The position numbers and the translations under genes are program-made. Below the pieces are notes generated by a model. It saw nothing but the letters and a program-made list of their open reading frames with translations, ran no database searches and had not been told where the DNA came from. Positions 8,769-17,619 of a DNA stretch of 64,000 nucleotides are shown here, one piece after another; within the stretch, counting starts at the first letter, position 1; the number at the start of each line of letters is the position of its first letter. Source of the stretch: Deltaproteobacteria bacterium (GTDB taxonomy: Bacteria > Desulfobacterota > Binatia > HRBIN30 > JACQVA1); NCBI GenBank assembly GCA_016178705.1, contig JACOST010000032.1:1-64000 (forward strand), in the 5' to 3' direction.

Positions 8769-8969
8769 TTACAGCTTGGTAACGTTGGACGCTTGCGGTC
8801 CCTTTTTGCCTTGGGTCACGTCGAAACTGACCTTCTGGCCTTCGTCGAGACTGCGGTAGCCTTCGCCGACGATCGCGGTGTGGTGAACGAACACATCGAC
8901 ACCATCGTCGCAGCTGATGAAGCCAAATCCCTTCTCGGCATTGAACCATTTCACTGTTCCTTGAGCCAT
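8769..8969 (-). CDS. Cold-shock domain protein
   Basis: A 66-residue CspA-type single-stranded nucleic-acid-binding protein that acts as an RNA chaperone or transcription antiterminator. RNP1 (KGFGFISC) and RNP2 (VFVHHTAI) are both present, and the length is that of a single OB-fold domain. Gly-Tyr-Arg-Ser-Leu in the loop after RNP2 is usual. AGGAGG lies 7 bases before the ATG. A strong terminator follows directly, so it is a single-gene unit. The long empty region upstream could hold a structured 5' leader. Confidence 0.95.
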   Translation of the reverse strand: MAQGTVKWFNAEKGFGFISCDDGVDVFVHHTAIVGEGYRSLDEGQKVSFDVTQGKKGPQASNVTKL

Positions 8970-9499
8970 GCGCTTCCTCCTTTCTTGCTTTATTCGTCAC
9001 TGGGAAGCTGCTGGATCCGGAACGCGATAGTGATTGCGTATAAGCGAGCCGAAGAGCTGTGCTCCGCGGCTCCAAAGGAACTGCTGTTTCTCCCCGTTGA
9101 GACTGCGCACGTTTCTAACCGACTTGCGGCCGAAGTACAAGATCGAAATGCAATTCGACCCTGGCCCGGGAACCGAGGCGGAATTGCGCCCGCGCCGCCC
9201 AAGATGCCGCGGATGTTGCCGCGGATGATGCCGAACCCCCATCCCCGCCCCGGGACGCACCGCCGTGCGCCCCTACGAGATTCTGCCTTCTCGTCCGTGG
9301 GTGGGCACGGCGTGCGCCCTCCGCCGGTCGCTGCCACTGGACGACCCCTCTTCGTTCATTGGCCCACCACAGGAGCGCCGGGCTTGTCTGAGCCGGATTT
9401 CGAAGGACGATAGCGATATGCAAGTAGCGTTGCCGACACGCGTCGAAGCCGATACAAGCGCGAGGTGGCTGTCGACACGTCGCCGGACCTTCCCGCCGC
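8970..9499. other. 530-base divergent intergenic region
   Basis: Lies between the divergently read cold-shock gene and the RND transporter. Several short open frames exist, but none has a ribosome site together with recognisable protein features. It presumably carries promoters for both sides and a leader of the cold-shock mRNA; no repeat of the families found elsewhere is present. Confidence 0.4.
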
Positions 9500-11995
9500 A
9501 TGATTCCGCAACGTTGGATTGAAGCGTACCTGCGCTTCCTGCTGCGCCACCGCGGGGCGATCGCGCTGCTCGTCGCCCTCATCACCGGCGCCTTGGCTTA
9601 CCAGCTGAAGGATCTCCGGCTGCACTCGGACTTCTTCGACTTCTATCCCCGCCGCCACCCGTACATTCAGTTCTACAACGAGTTCCGCCAGATGTTCGGC
9701 ACACCGAACATCATGAGCGTCATCCTCGAAGTGAAACAGGGCGACATCTACAACCCCGAGACCCTGCAAAAGCTCGATCGCATCACCAAGTTCATGATCT
9801 ACACCAAGGGCGTCGTGCCGTATCAGATCACGTCGATCGCGCACCCCAGCGTGCGCAGCGTCGTCATCTCGAGCGCCGGCAACATCAGCATCCGGCCAAT
9901 CTTCTATCCGGGCGTGCCGCAGACCGAACACGACGCCGATCGCGTCCGCTTCTCGGTCTACCAAAACCGCGCCGTGCGCGGCATCTACACGGCCAACGAC
10001 GACACTGCCGCCGTGGTCCACACGGCATTCTGGGAGGAGGCGCTCGACTTCGGCTACCTCTACGACCACATGATGGAGCTCAAGCGGACCGAAGAAGACG
10101 CCAATCACCGCATCTACATCACCGGCTTCCCGTGGTTGTACGCCTCGGTGCTGCGCTACACGGGCGAACTGAACTACATCTTCGCCTACACGGTGCTTGC
10201 GCTGTCATTCCTCCTCTACGCGTACTTCCGCACCTGGACCGGTATTTGGGTACCGATCTTCTCCGGGCTGCTCTCGAGTATCTGGGGTCTCGCGTTCGCA
10301 GCAATGCTCGGGTTCAATCTCGACCCGCTGGTGCTGGTGATCCCAGTGTTTCTCACGGCGCGAGCTCTCAGCCATTCGGTGCAGTCGATGGATCGCTACC
10401 ACGAGGAGTTCTACCGCCTCGGCGACAAGCAGCAAGCGATCGTGGCGTCGTACTCGCACCTGTTTGCGCCGGCGATCGCGTCGATCGTCACCGACGGCAT
10501 CGGATTATTGGTAGTGGCGGTGGCACCGATCCCGCTCGTGCAGAAGGTGGCGATCTTTTCCAGCTTCTGGGTGATCTCGATCTTCATCAGTGTGGTCACG
10601 CTGCATCCGATCATTCTATCGTATATCCATCCGCCGCCGCGTGGCGTTGCGGCGCCGAAGGAGCCGCGTGTGAGCGCTGGCGAAGCCACGGTCGTCGTCG
10701 CCCTCCTCTGCGGCGGCGCTGCGGTCGTCCGCTACGCCGAGGCGGTGCCCGGCTGGTGGATCGCCGCGGCGCTCATCCCGGTCCTCGCCTGGTATTGGCT
10801 CACCTATTCGGAAACTATCTATGCCGCCGTTACGCGCGGCGTGATCCACTGTACTGACGGCGCCGCGCGTTGGGTCGTTATCGGCCTCACCATCGCGCTC
10901 TACGGACTGCTGCCGATGTGGGGCTGGACACTGAAGGTCGGCGACATGACTCCGGGCGCCGCGCTGCTGTTTCCCAATCATCCGTACAACACCGCCTACA
11001 AACTCCTCAATCAGAAGTTCCTCGGTGCCAGCCAACTGATTGTCATCGCCGACACGTTGCGGGCGGATGGTGTGAAGAGCGTCCCGGCGCTCAGCGCCAT
11101 GGAGGAGTTCGCCGATCACATGCAGGATGCACCCGCCGCACGCGCGTCGATCAGCATCGCCGATATCGTCAAGCAAGCGGGCCGCATGTGGCGCGACGGC
11201 GATCCCAAGTGGGGCATCGTCCCCGACAACATGCGCGAGCGCAGCGAGCTGCTATTCGTGTTCGATAGCACGTCGGGCAACACCGATCGGTTCATTGATC
11301 GCACCGGGCGCTACGCCGCCATCATCACCCTCTTCAGCGAACACTCACACGACGTGATCCGCGACGCGATCAATTGGGCCAAGCAGTTCCCCGATGTCGA
11401 AGGGGTCGTCCATTTTCGCTTCGCCGGCGGTCTGTTTGGCATTCTCGCCGCGGTCAACGAGTCGGTCGAGAATTCCTATTGGCTCAACCTCGGACTGATC
11501 TTCGGCATCGTGACGTTCTGCCTGTATCTGACCTACGGCTCCTTCGCCGCGGCGGCGATCTTGATGATCCCCGTCGTGCTATCGCAGCTCGCCGCCGAAG
11601 CCCTGATGGTGCTGATGCACATCGACCTCAACGTGAACTCGTTACCGGTTGCCGCCGCCGGTGCCGGCGTGGGCGTCGACTACGGCATCTATCACTTCAG
11701 CCGGATGATCGACGCGTACGATGAAGTCGGCGTGCTCGATGAAGCCGTCGACTACGCCACGGCGACTACCGGCAAGGCGATCATCTTCACCGCCAGTACG
11801 ATGATAGCGGGGACCGTCTTCTGGTGGTTCTCGAATCTGAAGTTCCAAGCCGAGATGGGCTTGCTGCTCGCGCTGCTGATGACCTTCAACACCTTCGGCG
11901 GCCTGATAGTCGTCCCCGCCTTCGTGAAGGCACTGCGGCCACGGTTCTTGGTCAACCGAGTACCGCCCGCACCCGCTTTGGCAGCGTCAGCCTAG
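9500..11995 (+). CDS. RND-superfamily (MMPL-type) transporter
   Basis: An 831-residue inner-membrane protein with two halves, each a single span, a large periplasmic loop and a block of five to six spans. The first half begins with LRFLLRHRGAIALLVALIT; the second RND core includes AAGAGVGVDYGIYHFSRM, the classic conserved segment in the proton-relay helix. HSDFFDFYPRRHPYIQFYNEF near residue 40 is typical of the subgroup of single-gene RND exporters found with lipid or hopanoid traffic. No adaptor or outer-membrane partner is adjacent, so it probably acts alone moving hydrophobic substrates; that is inference. Its stop overlaps the convergent next gene by nine bases. Confidence 0.85.
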   Translation: MIPQRWIEAYLRFLLRHRGAIALLVALITGALAYQLKDLRLHSDFFDFYPRRHPYIQFYNEFRQMFGTPNIMSVILEVKQGDIYNPETLQKLDRITKFMIYTKGVVPYQITSIAHPSVRSVVISSAGNISIRPIFYPGVPQTEHDADRVRFSVYQNRAVRGIYTANDDTAAVVHTAFWEEALDFGYLYDHMMELKRTEEDANHRIYITGFPWLYASVLRYTGELNYIFAYTVLALSFLLYAYFRTWTGIWVPIFSGLLSSIWGLAFAAMLGFNLDPLVLVIPVFLTARALSHSVQSMDRYHEEFYRLGDKQQAIVASYSHLFAPAIASIVTDGIGLLVVAVAPIPLVQKVAIFSSFWVISIFISVVTLHPIILSYIHPPPRGVAAPKEPRVSAGEATVVVALLCGGAAVVRYAEAVPGWWIAAALIPVLAWYWLTYSETIYAAVTRGVIHCTDGAARWVVIGLTIALYGLLPMWGWTLKVGDMTPGAALLFPNHPYNTAYKLLNQKFLGASQLIVIADTLRADGVKSVPALSAMEEFADHMQDAPAARASISIADIVKQAGRMWRDGDPKWGIVPDNMRERSELLFVFDSTSGNTDRFIDRTGRYAAIITLFSEHSHDVIRDAINWAKQFPDVEGVVHFRFAGGLFGILAAVNESVENSYWLNLGLIFGIVTFCLYLTYGSFAAAAILMIPVVLSQLAAEALMVLMHIDLNVNSLPVAAAGAGVGVDYGIYHFSRMIDAYDEVGVLDEAVDYATATTGKAIIFTASTMIAGTVFWWFSNLKFQAEMGLLLALLMTFNTFGGLIVVPAFVKALRPRFLVNRVPPAPALAASA

Positions 11996-12367
11996 CGGCT
12001 CCAACCTGCGACAGTCGTTGAAGATGGCTCGCAACGACGGAGGCAGATCCGCCAATCGTTCCTCGATCTCGCGACCAAGCGTCTCGCCGCCCGCCGCCAG
12101 CAACAGCCGGATATCAAGCAGGTCCTGCGGACCGCCGGCGTATAACTTGAGGAGTACGAGGTCCGCGGTGTCCACAACGGGCAGAGAGCGCCCCTCCACC
12201 ATGACACTAACTCGGCGTTGAAGGATCTGCGCCTGCCAGGTGTGCTTGACGACGATGACGTCAACCGCCTCCGCCCCCTGACTGCAGCGCACGACGCCTC
12301 CGCCGATCAGGGCAGACTCAACACCGCGTTGACGGAGATAGTCTGCGATGCGTTCAACCAGTGTCAT
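11987..12367 (-). CDS. AbiEii/nucleotidyltransferase-like protein with the catalytic segment missing
   Basis: A 126-residue relative of the small nucleotidyltransferase proteins that pair with a short upstream partner. It starts with ESALIGGG and ends with VVDTADLVLLKLYAGGPQDLLDIRLLL, both family landmarks. Between them the usual stretch of about 50 residues with the R-[ST]-x-D-x-D metal-binding motif is absent: ALIGGG runs directly into VVRCSQGAEAVDVIVV, which in relatives comes well after the motif. The protein therefore looks enzymatically dead through an in-frame deletion. It overlaps its upstream partner by four bases (ATGA). Confidence 0.68.
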   Translation of the reverse strand: MTLVERIADYLRQRGVESALIGGGVVRCSQGAEAVDVIVVKHTWQAQILQRRVSVMVEGRSLPVVDTADLVLLKLYAGGPQDLLDIRLLLAAGGETLGREIEERLADLPPSLRAIFNDCRRLEPLG

Positions 12368-12591
12368 CTCGGCAGTGTATCCATCGATCGCGACGGACGG
12401 CGGCCTCGGTGCTTGTTGCGCCGCAAGCGATCACGTGCCTCGACGATCGTCGTCCCCGGTGGAAGCGTGGCCATGAAGAGCTGCAACGCTTCCTGTCCGA
12501 GACGCAGCGCGAGTTGGATCCGTTCGGCCGGGGTACCGTGAAAGTGCTTGGCCACCTCGGCGTCCAAGTCACGAGCCGGAAGCTTGGTCAT
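12364..12591 (-). CDS. Small antitoxin-like partner of the nucleotidyltransferase-like gene
   Basis: A 75-residue protein beginning MTKLPARDLDAEVAKHFHG and ending with a basic RRNKHRGRRPSRSM tail. Helical TPAERIQLALRLGQEALQLF fills the centre. Proteins of this kind commonly precede AbiEii-like nucleotidyltransferase genes, and here the two overlap by four bases, indicating translational coupling. The ATG at 12591 is preferred to an upstream one at 12723, because the extra residues would be translated from a repeat array. Role as antitoxin is inference. Confidence 0.62.
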   Translation of the reverse strand: MTKLPARDLDAEVAKHFHGTPAERIQLALRLGQEALQLFMATLPPGTTIVEARDRLRRNKHRGRRPSRSMDTLPR

Positions 12592-12636
12592 TGGTTCCGT
12601 GTACCCAACGTCCGCTGCGAAGGCAAAGAGGCCTCC

Positions 12637-12727
12637 CGATTGTGGATTGCGGATTTGAGATTGCGGATTCGGAATTCGGAGGTGCGCTCCGTCATTCCGC
12701 AATCCGCAATCAACAATCCGCAATCAA
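12637..12727. repeat. Heptad-array inverted repeat R1, copy a
   Basis: Both arms are tandem 7-base units: GATTGTG, GATTGCG, GATTTGA, GATTGCG, GATTCGG on the left and ATTCCGC, AATCCGC, AATCAAC, AATCCGC, AATCAAA on the right, which are reverse complements in the same phase. On the minus strand it starts inside the TGA stop of the flavin oxidoreductase gene (12724-12726) and ends before the antitoxin-like gene. Confidence 0.85.
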
Positions 12728-14712
12728 AGAGTTCGTCCCGCCATGTGGCCGTCGAAGATCGCGCGGTCGGCGAGTCGGACAGCTACGGCGTCCCCGATCC
12801 GTATGACCTCCGGCACCTGATCTTTCAGCGCGAAGTACAACTCGTCGTTGGGTAGGCCGTTGGTGCGAATCACGACCGTATCGACTCGCTCGATCTGCTC
12901 GAGCTGACGCGACAGCGTATCCACTAGCGTGACTGCGTGATCGCCGATCATCCCCAACGCGGTGTTCGGACGCCAGCGCATTCCCGCCCGCACGGCCCGT
13001 GGAAGCGCGTAGCCCATGGTCTCGCGATCGAGATTGATCGGCATCGGTAGCGTGGTCACGACCGTTACGTTCGCGCCCCTGGACGCGAGCAGCTCGCCGA
13101 GTCCGATCGCTTCAATGTGTCCAACCGCATCGAAGATGATGATCCGATCGCCGAGCGTGTCGGCCGCGAGCAGCGCTTGCTCATGATCGATCACGAAATC
13201 TTGCTCCGAGCCGGCCACCGGCATCGGAAAGAACTTTGACGTGCCGAGCTTGGTCGCCCGCCCGCCGGTCGCGACCACAACCGCGTCGGCCTTGAGCGCG
13301 AGCACCGACTCGGCGGTCGCATTGGTGTTGAGCTGGATGTCGACGCCGCGGCGTTCGCACTCGCCGACGCGCCAATCGGCGAAGTCGGCGAGTTCGGCGC
13401 GGCCGGGAAGCTTTTGCGCCAGGCGAATCTTGCCGCCGAGCTGTGCGCTACGTTCCAGCAACGTGACCCGATGCCCGCGCGCCGCCGCCACCCACGCAGC
13501 TTCGAGGCCACCCGGTCCGCCGCCGATCACCACCACGCGCTTCGGCTGCGTGGCGGGACGCAACGTTCCCAACCCGAATTCCGCATCGCGGCCGACGGCC
13601 GGATTCGTCACGCAGGTGATCGGCAGACTCTGCGTGAGGTTGCCATAGCAGCCTTGGTTACTGCCTGTGCATCGCCGGATCGTCTGCGCGGCGCCCGCGC
13701 GTGCCTTGTTCGGCCACTCGGGATCGGCGATCAGCGCGCGCACCAACGTCACCGCATCAGCTTCGCCGCGTTCGAGAATACCTTCCGCTTCGTCCGGCAA
13801 AAGAATGCGGTGCACCGCGAACACCGGCACACGCGGCACCGCTTGCTTCACCTTGTGCGCAGCATAGACACCCAACAGGTGCGGCGCATACATCGGGCGA
13901 ACCATGCCGAGGCCGGAGAGGCCGACGCTGACGTTGAGAAAGTCGACAACGCCGAGCGCGGCGAAGCGCGCCGCGAGATCCGCCGCGTCATCAGCGGTGA
14001 GGCCTTGCTCGTAACTCAACTCTTCGTCGCCAACCAATCGCAGCCCCACCGCGATCTTCGGACCGACTGCATCTCGAACGGCGCGCAGCACTTCGACCGC
14101 GAAGCGCGTGCGGTTCTCGACACTGCCGCCGTACTCGTCGGTGCGCTGATTGCTGCGCGGTGAGAGAAACTCGTGGATAAGGTAGCCGTGCGCGGCATGA
14201 ATCTCGATGCCATCGAAGCCACCGGCCGCGGCGTTGCGAGCCGAGCGCGCGAAGTATTCGACCAGCTCGGTGATCTCGTGACGTTCGAGCATCTTGGGCG
14301 CCTCGGTCGAGTTGACCACGTGCGACGGCGACAGCACCGGCAGCTTCGACCACGCGCCGAAATTGACCCCACCGTTGTGCGCGAGCTGGATGAACGCCAG
14401 CGCACCCTGCCGATGCACGGGTTCGGTCACGCGCGTGAAATGCGGAATCGCCGCTTCGTCCCATGCCGCCGCGTTGTTAGTCATCTGATACGCGGTGCTC
14501 GGATGTACCTGCGTCTGCCCGACGATGATGACACCGGCGCCACCTTGCGCACGGTCGGCGACGTACCGCCCCAGCCTTTCGCCGTGGAAGCCCGGCTCGC
14601 CCCACGTCCGCGACGGCTCGGAGAACATCGTGAAGTGAGCGCCGAACACGATGCGATTGCGTGACTCAACCGGACCGATCTGTAGCGGAGAGAACAAGCG
14701 CGGATACGGCAT
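12724..14712 (-). CDS. Old-Yellow-Enzyme/2,4-dienoyl-CoA reductase-type FMN-FAD oxidoreductase
   Basis: A 662-residue two-domain flavoprotein of the dienoyl-CoA reductase/trimethylamine dehydrogenase class. Residues 1-340 form the FMN barrel (LFSPLQIGPVESRNRIV; GFDGIEIHAAHGYLIHEFLS with the catalytic His region; RSNQRTDEYGGSVENR). A Cys cluster for a 4Fe-4S centre follows, then an FAD/NAD(P) domain from about 380 (RVVVIGGGPGGLEAAW; VVATGG). In the cluster CTGSNQGC the second of the four usual cysteines is Ser, so the iron-sulphur centre may be altered. Substrate could be an enoyl or dienoyl thioester or an N-methyl compound. It is transcribed divergently from the FAD oxidoreductase at 14880. 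Confidence 0.86.
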   Translation of the reverse strand: MPYPRLFSPLQIGPVESRNRIVFGAHFTMFSEPSRTWGEPGFHGERLGRYVADRAQGGAGVIIVGQTQVHPSTAYQMTNNAAAWDEAAIPHFTRVTEPVHRQGALAFIQLAHNGGVNFGAWSKLPVLSPSHVVNSTEAPKMLERHEITELVEYFARSARNAAAGGFDGIEIHAAHGYLIHEFLSPRSNQRTDEYGGSVENRTRFAVEVLRAVRDAVGPKIAVGLRLVGDEELSYEQGLTADDAADLAARFAALGVVDFLNVSVGLSGLGMVRPMYAPHLLGVYAAHKVKQAVPRVPVFAVHRILLPDEAEGILERGEADAVTLVRALIADPEWPNKARAGAAQTIRRCTGSNQGCYGNLTQSLPITCVTNPAVGRDAEFGLGTLRPATQPKRVVVIGGGPGGLEAAWVAAARGHRVTLLERSAQLGGKIRLAQKLPGRAELADFADWRVGECERRGVDIQLNTNATAESVLALKADAVVVATGGRATKLGTSKFFPMPVAGSEQDFVIDHEQALLAADTLGDRIIIFDAVGHIEAIGLGELLASRGANVTVVTTLPMPINLDRETMGYALPRAVRAGMRWRPNTALGMIGDHAVTLVDTLSRQLEQIERVDTVVIRTNGLPNDELYFALKDQVPEVIRIGDAVAVRLADRAIFDGHMAGRTL

Positions 14713-14879
14713 GCGACCTCACGACCTCGCCCGGACCGTATGGAGGCTGTCGCACGACGTCAAGCACTGCGCTGACCCGCATTCCCCTGAGTCCGGGCAT
14801 CAGGCCGCAGCGCGCAAGTGAGACGCGGCGGAGCGATCGAACGTTCGTTGTCCGCAACCCGACGTGGTACGTTTCGACG

Positions 14880-16229
14880 ATGGCTGATGCCGATGTCATC
14901 ATCGTCGGGTTTCGTTGCGCCGGGGCACCGCTCGCTCTCGCCCTGCATCGGGCGGGGGTGAAGGTGATCGTCGTCGATAGCGCGCCGTTCTTCACCGACC
15001 AGCCGATCTCCACGCACGCCATCCAGCCGTACGGCATGAAGATGTTCGACAAGGTCGGCCTCGGCGATTTGGTGCGAGGGCTGGCTCCCGCCAATCGCGC
15101 GTTTCGGTTCCAAGTGGAAGACAGCTACATGCAACTCGATCTCGAAGGGACCGAGTTGGAGTCCCACTCTCCGCGACGCTCGAAGCTCGACCCCGCTCTG
15201 CAGAATGCTGTCCTCGCCGCCGGCGTCGATGCGCGAGAAGCGACGCGCGTGATCGGTCTGTTGCGGGACGGCGAACGTGTCAGCGGCGTCCGCGTGAAGA
15301 ATGCCAATGGTGAGTCGGACCTGCGTGCAGCGCTAGTCATCGGCGCCGACGGGCGCAACTCGACGATCGCCAAGATGGTCGGCGCCCCGACGTACTTGGA
15401 GTCCACCGCCCAGAACTGCATCTACTGGAGTTATTTCGAGCAGACGCCCGTCTTCACCAATGACCCGCGCTACAAATGGGGCGCGTGCATTCACCTCGAA
15501 GCACAGGAATCGCGCGCCGTCTTTCAAACCGACTCGGGCTTGCTGTTGATCGCCGGCGGTGGACGGCGGGAAGTCGTGGAACGCTGGCGGCACGATCCCG
15601 AAGCATCGCTGTGGGAGCACCTGCGACGCGGACGACTAACCGCCCCGCTCATGGAAGGAACCCGGATGGTCGCCAAGCCCATCGGTGTCTTGTCCCTCCA
15701 TTTCTTCATGAAGCAAGCCGTGGGTCCCGGCTGGGCGCTCGTCGGCGACTCGGGTTTGCACCTCGACCCGACGCCCGGGCTTGGCATCACAGACGCGGTG
15801 CGCGATGCCATCGCGCTCTCCGAAGCGATCATCACCGGTGGTGACAGAGCGATGAATCTCTACTGGCGCCGCCGCGACGCGGACTCGCTCGGCCTCTATC
15901 ACTTCGCCGCCGACATGGGCTCCGAAGACTACGACAATCCGTTCACGCGCATGATGTTCAAACACGCGCAGAACAGCCCGGCCATGGTGAAGAGCATGTA
16001 CCGGATGATGGACCGACAAGTGCGTCCACAGAACATGATCTCCCCGGCCAAGGCGCTGGGTTGGCTGGCGGCCGAGAGCTTCGCGGGCAACTTTGCGCCG
16101 TGGGCCCATCTCGGCCGCACGTTGCGCTTCGGCCGCACGATTGGTCGTCAACAGGCCATCCTCGATCGCGCCTTGGCGAAGGCGGAACGCGGCGATCTGG
16201 ATACCAGCGTGCCGTCGCTTCCGCAGTGA
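14880..16229 (+). CDS. FAD-dependent oxidoreductase (geranylgeranyl-reductase/hydroxylase-like)
   Basis: A 449-residue flavoprotein of the p-hydroxybenzoate-hydroxylase fold. The N-terminal dinucleotide site is ADVIIVGFRCAGAPLALAL, a G-x-R-x-A-G variant common in this group; ALVIGADGRNSTIAKMVG is the GD/DG-type motif and LVGDSGLHLDPTPGLGITDA the second FAD motif. The last 100 residues are helical and lack a membrane span. The substrate is not evident. The ATG at 14880 places the FAD site at the N-terminus as usual; the open frame further upstream crosses the intergenic region and is unlikely to be coding. Confidence 0.85.
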   Translation: MADADVIIVGFRCAGAPLALALHRAGVKVIVVDSAPFFTDQPISTHAIQPYGMKMFDKVGLGDLVRGLAPANRAFRFQVEDSYMQLDLEGTELESHSPRRSKLDPALQNAVLAAGVDAREATRVIGLLRDGERVSGVRVKNANGESDLRAALVIGADGRNSTIAKMVGAPTYLESTAQNCIYWSYFEQTPVFTNDPRYKWGACIHLEAQESRAVFQTDSGLLLIAGGGRREVVERWRHDPEASLWEHLRRGRLTAPLMEGTRMVAKPIGVLSLHFFMKQAVGPGWALVGDSGLHLDPTPGLGITDAVRDAIALSEAIITGGDRAMNLYWRRRDADSLGLYHFAADMGSEDYDNPFTRMMFKHAQNSPAMVKSMYRMMDRQVRPQNMISPAKALGWLAAESFAGNFAPWAHLGRTLRFGRTIGRQQAILDRALAKAERGDLDTSVPSLPQ

Positions 16230-16268
16230 TCTGTAGACCTTCCTTACTCAATTCCTTACCATGATCGC

Positions 16269-16520
16269 ATGAAGGCCACGGCAACGAGTAAAGGACAGAC
16301 TACGATTCCACTGCCCATTCGCCGCAAGCCCAAGCTCAACAAGGGGACCGTTCTGGAGTTCGATGAACGGGTGGATCATTTGAAGGCGACAAAGTCTGTC
16401 GACGCCACCCGCATGCGCGGTGCGATCGGCATCGCGCGCAAAGAGCTGGGAGAGAAGAGCGTGGCGCAATGGATGGAAGCGCTGCGCGAGCCGGCAGATC
16501 TGCCGCGCCGCCGGCGATGA
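16269..16520 (+). CDS. AbrB/SpoVT-type antitoxin
   Basis: An 83-residue swapped-hairpin AbrB-like DNA-binding protein. The first 45 residues, KATATSKGQTTIPLPIRRKP and then GTVLEFDE, are the conserved fold; the C-terminal part (KSVAQWMEALREPADLPRRR) would wrap the toxin. Its stop overlaps the start of the following PIN-domain reading frame (ATGA at 16517-16520), the standard VapBC arrangement. It probably represses its own operon. The antitoxin is intact whereas the downstream toxin frame is broken. Confidence 0.82.
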   Translation: MKATATSKGQTTIPLPIRRKPKLNKGTVLEFDERVDHLKATKSVDATRMRGAIGIARKELGEKSVAQWMEALREPADLPRRRR

Positions 16521-16916
16521 TCACGGCGATCGACACGTCGGTACTGATCGCTATCGCGAAGGGTGGGCCGGATGCCGTGCTGTGGGTCGATCTCCTCGCT
16601 GAAGTTCATACTGATGGCGAGCTGGTCATTTGCGATGTGGTGGCGGCCGTTCTTTGCGGTGCTCCTCGATGGAGCGGAAGTTTGCCGACAGCCTGTCGAC
16701 GCTCGGTATCGTGTCAGCCCAACTTCACTCGAAGCGGCTCGGTTGGCCGGTCGAATCTTCAAGACCTACCGTCGCCAGGGCGGGCCACGAGAACATCTTG
16801 TTCCAGATTTTCTGATTGGCGCCCACGCGCAACAGCAGCCCAGTCGCATCGCTGCGATCGACCGCGGCTTCATGCGACGCTACTTCCCTCGGCTCCGAGT
16901 TCTGCAACCGCGCTAG
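16517..16916 (+). pseudogene. Frameshifted VapC-like PIN-domain toxin
   Basis: Conserved PIN-domain pieces lie in three successive reading frames. Frame one from the ATG at 16517 gives MITAIDTSVLIAIAKGG and LVICDVVAA with the first acidic residues. At about 16670 a second frame gives MERKFADSLSTLGIV. From about 16715 a third gives SPTSLEAARLAGRIFKTYRR, then PDFLIGAHA and the final acidic and aromatic residues, ending at 16916. Two shifts in the same direction (each equal to loss of one base) explain this. A functional nuclease cannot be made without recoding, so the gene is called broken; an assembly error remains possible. Confidence 0.75.
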
Positions 16917-17023
16917 GCGACGCTGGGAGACACATCTGGAAGCCGAGAGGCAACAACATTGTTGCACCAGCAGAGCCGCTCGACTAAGCAGCACCCACCA
17001 ACGCTTCACGACGGAGGTTCGCC

Positions 17024-17602
17024 ATGGACAACGCTCGCACCGAGATCCTCGAAGGTCTGAATGTGTTTCGCGCGCTCGAAGCGTGGGGCGCGACGCTGTA
17101 TGCCGCGTGGGCGGCGGACGAACCCGATGCGCGGCTGCGCGCCGGGCATCTCATCATTGCCGAGCGCGAAGCCAATCACGCGCGCCTGCTCGCCGAGCGC
17201 ATCCGCGCGCTCGGCGGCGAGCCGGGACCGGCCTGCGTCGATGCGATCCTGGTGGAGCAGTTGGCGGAGCTGAAGGACCTGAAGGGCTTCGTCTCGCAGC
17301 TCGACGGGCTGAAGCACGTGACCATGCGCGATGCCAGACGCATGGCCGGTTGCCAGCACGCGCTCGATCGCGGCCGCGAGGCGGCGAAGGAGAGCGACCC
17401 GGCGACGTACGCATTCCTGGCGCAGCTCTATAGCGAAGAGCAGGTCAGCGGCAGTTGGTATCGTCACACCTACAGCGAACTCACCGGCCGCCGACCGCGC
17501 AGCGACACGTTGCCGGTGCTCAGTGGCGAGCAGGTTGTGCGGCGCGCTCAAAGTGCAAGCGGTCCAGCCGGCCAGGCGACGGCCTGCAGCGCCGTCGCGT
17601 AG
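17024..17602 (+). CDS. Ferritin-like domain protein
   Basis: A 192-residue four-helix protein. An E-x-x-x-H pattern in AEREANHARLLAERI and a second Glu pair in FLAQLYSEEQVSGSWYR are spaced as in ferritin-like/rubrerythrin-type di-iron bundles, and the first helix has ALEAWGATLYAAWA. A C-terminal tail of about 40 residues is low complexity. There is no rubredoxin-like Cys motif. A di-iron or stress role is plausible but not shown. GGAGG precedes the ATG at 17024 by 8 bases. It is convergent with the acyl-CoA dehydrogenase downstream. Confidence 0.6.
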   Translation: MDNARTEILEGLNVFRALEAWGATLYAAWAADEPDARLRAGHLIIAEREANHARLLAERIRALGGEPGPACVDAILVEQLAELKDLKGFVSQLDGLKHVTMRDARRMAGCQHALDRGREAAKESDPATYAFLAQLYSEEQVSGSWYRHTYSELTGRRPRSDTLPVLSGEQVVRRAQSASGPAGQATACSAVA

Positions 17603-17619
17603 TTTCACTGACGCGCCGG

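Noticed and set aside
7623-9413. A 596-codon plus-strand open frame
   Set aside because: Runs antisense through pssA, the small conserved gene, the terminator and the cold-shock gene; no protein features.
8970-9499. Small minus-strand genes upstream of the cold-shock gene
   Set aside because: Open frames are Arg/Ser/Pro-rich in every phase and lack ribosome sites or family motifs.
16517-16916. Programmed frameshifting as the explanation for the split PIN gene
   Set aside because: Two separate shifts would be needed and no slippery sequence is apparent; decay or sequence error is simpler.
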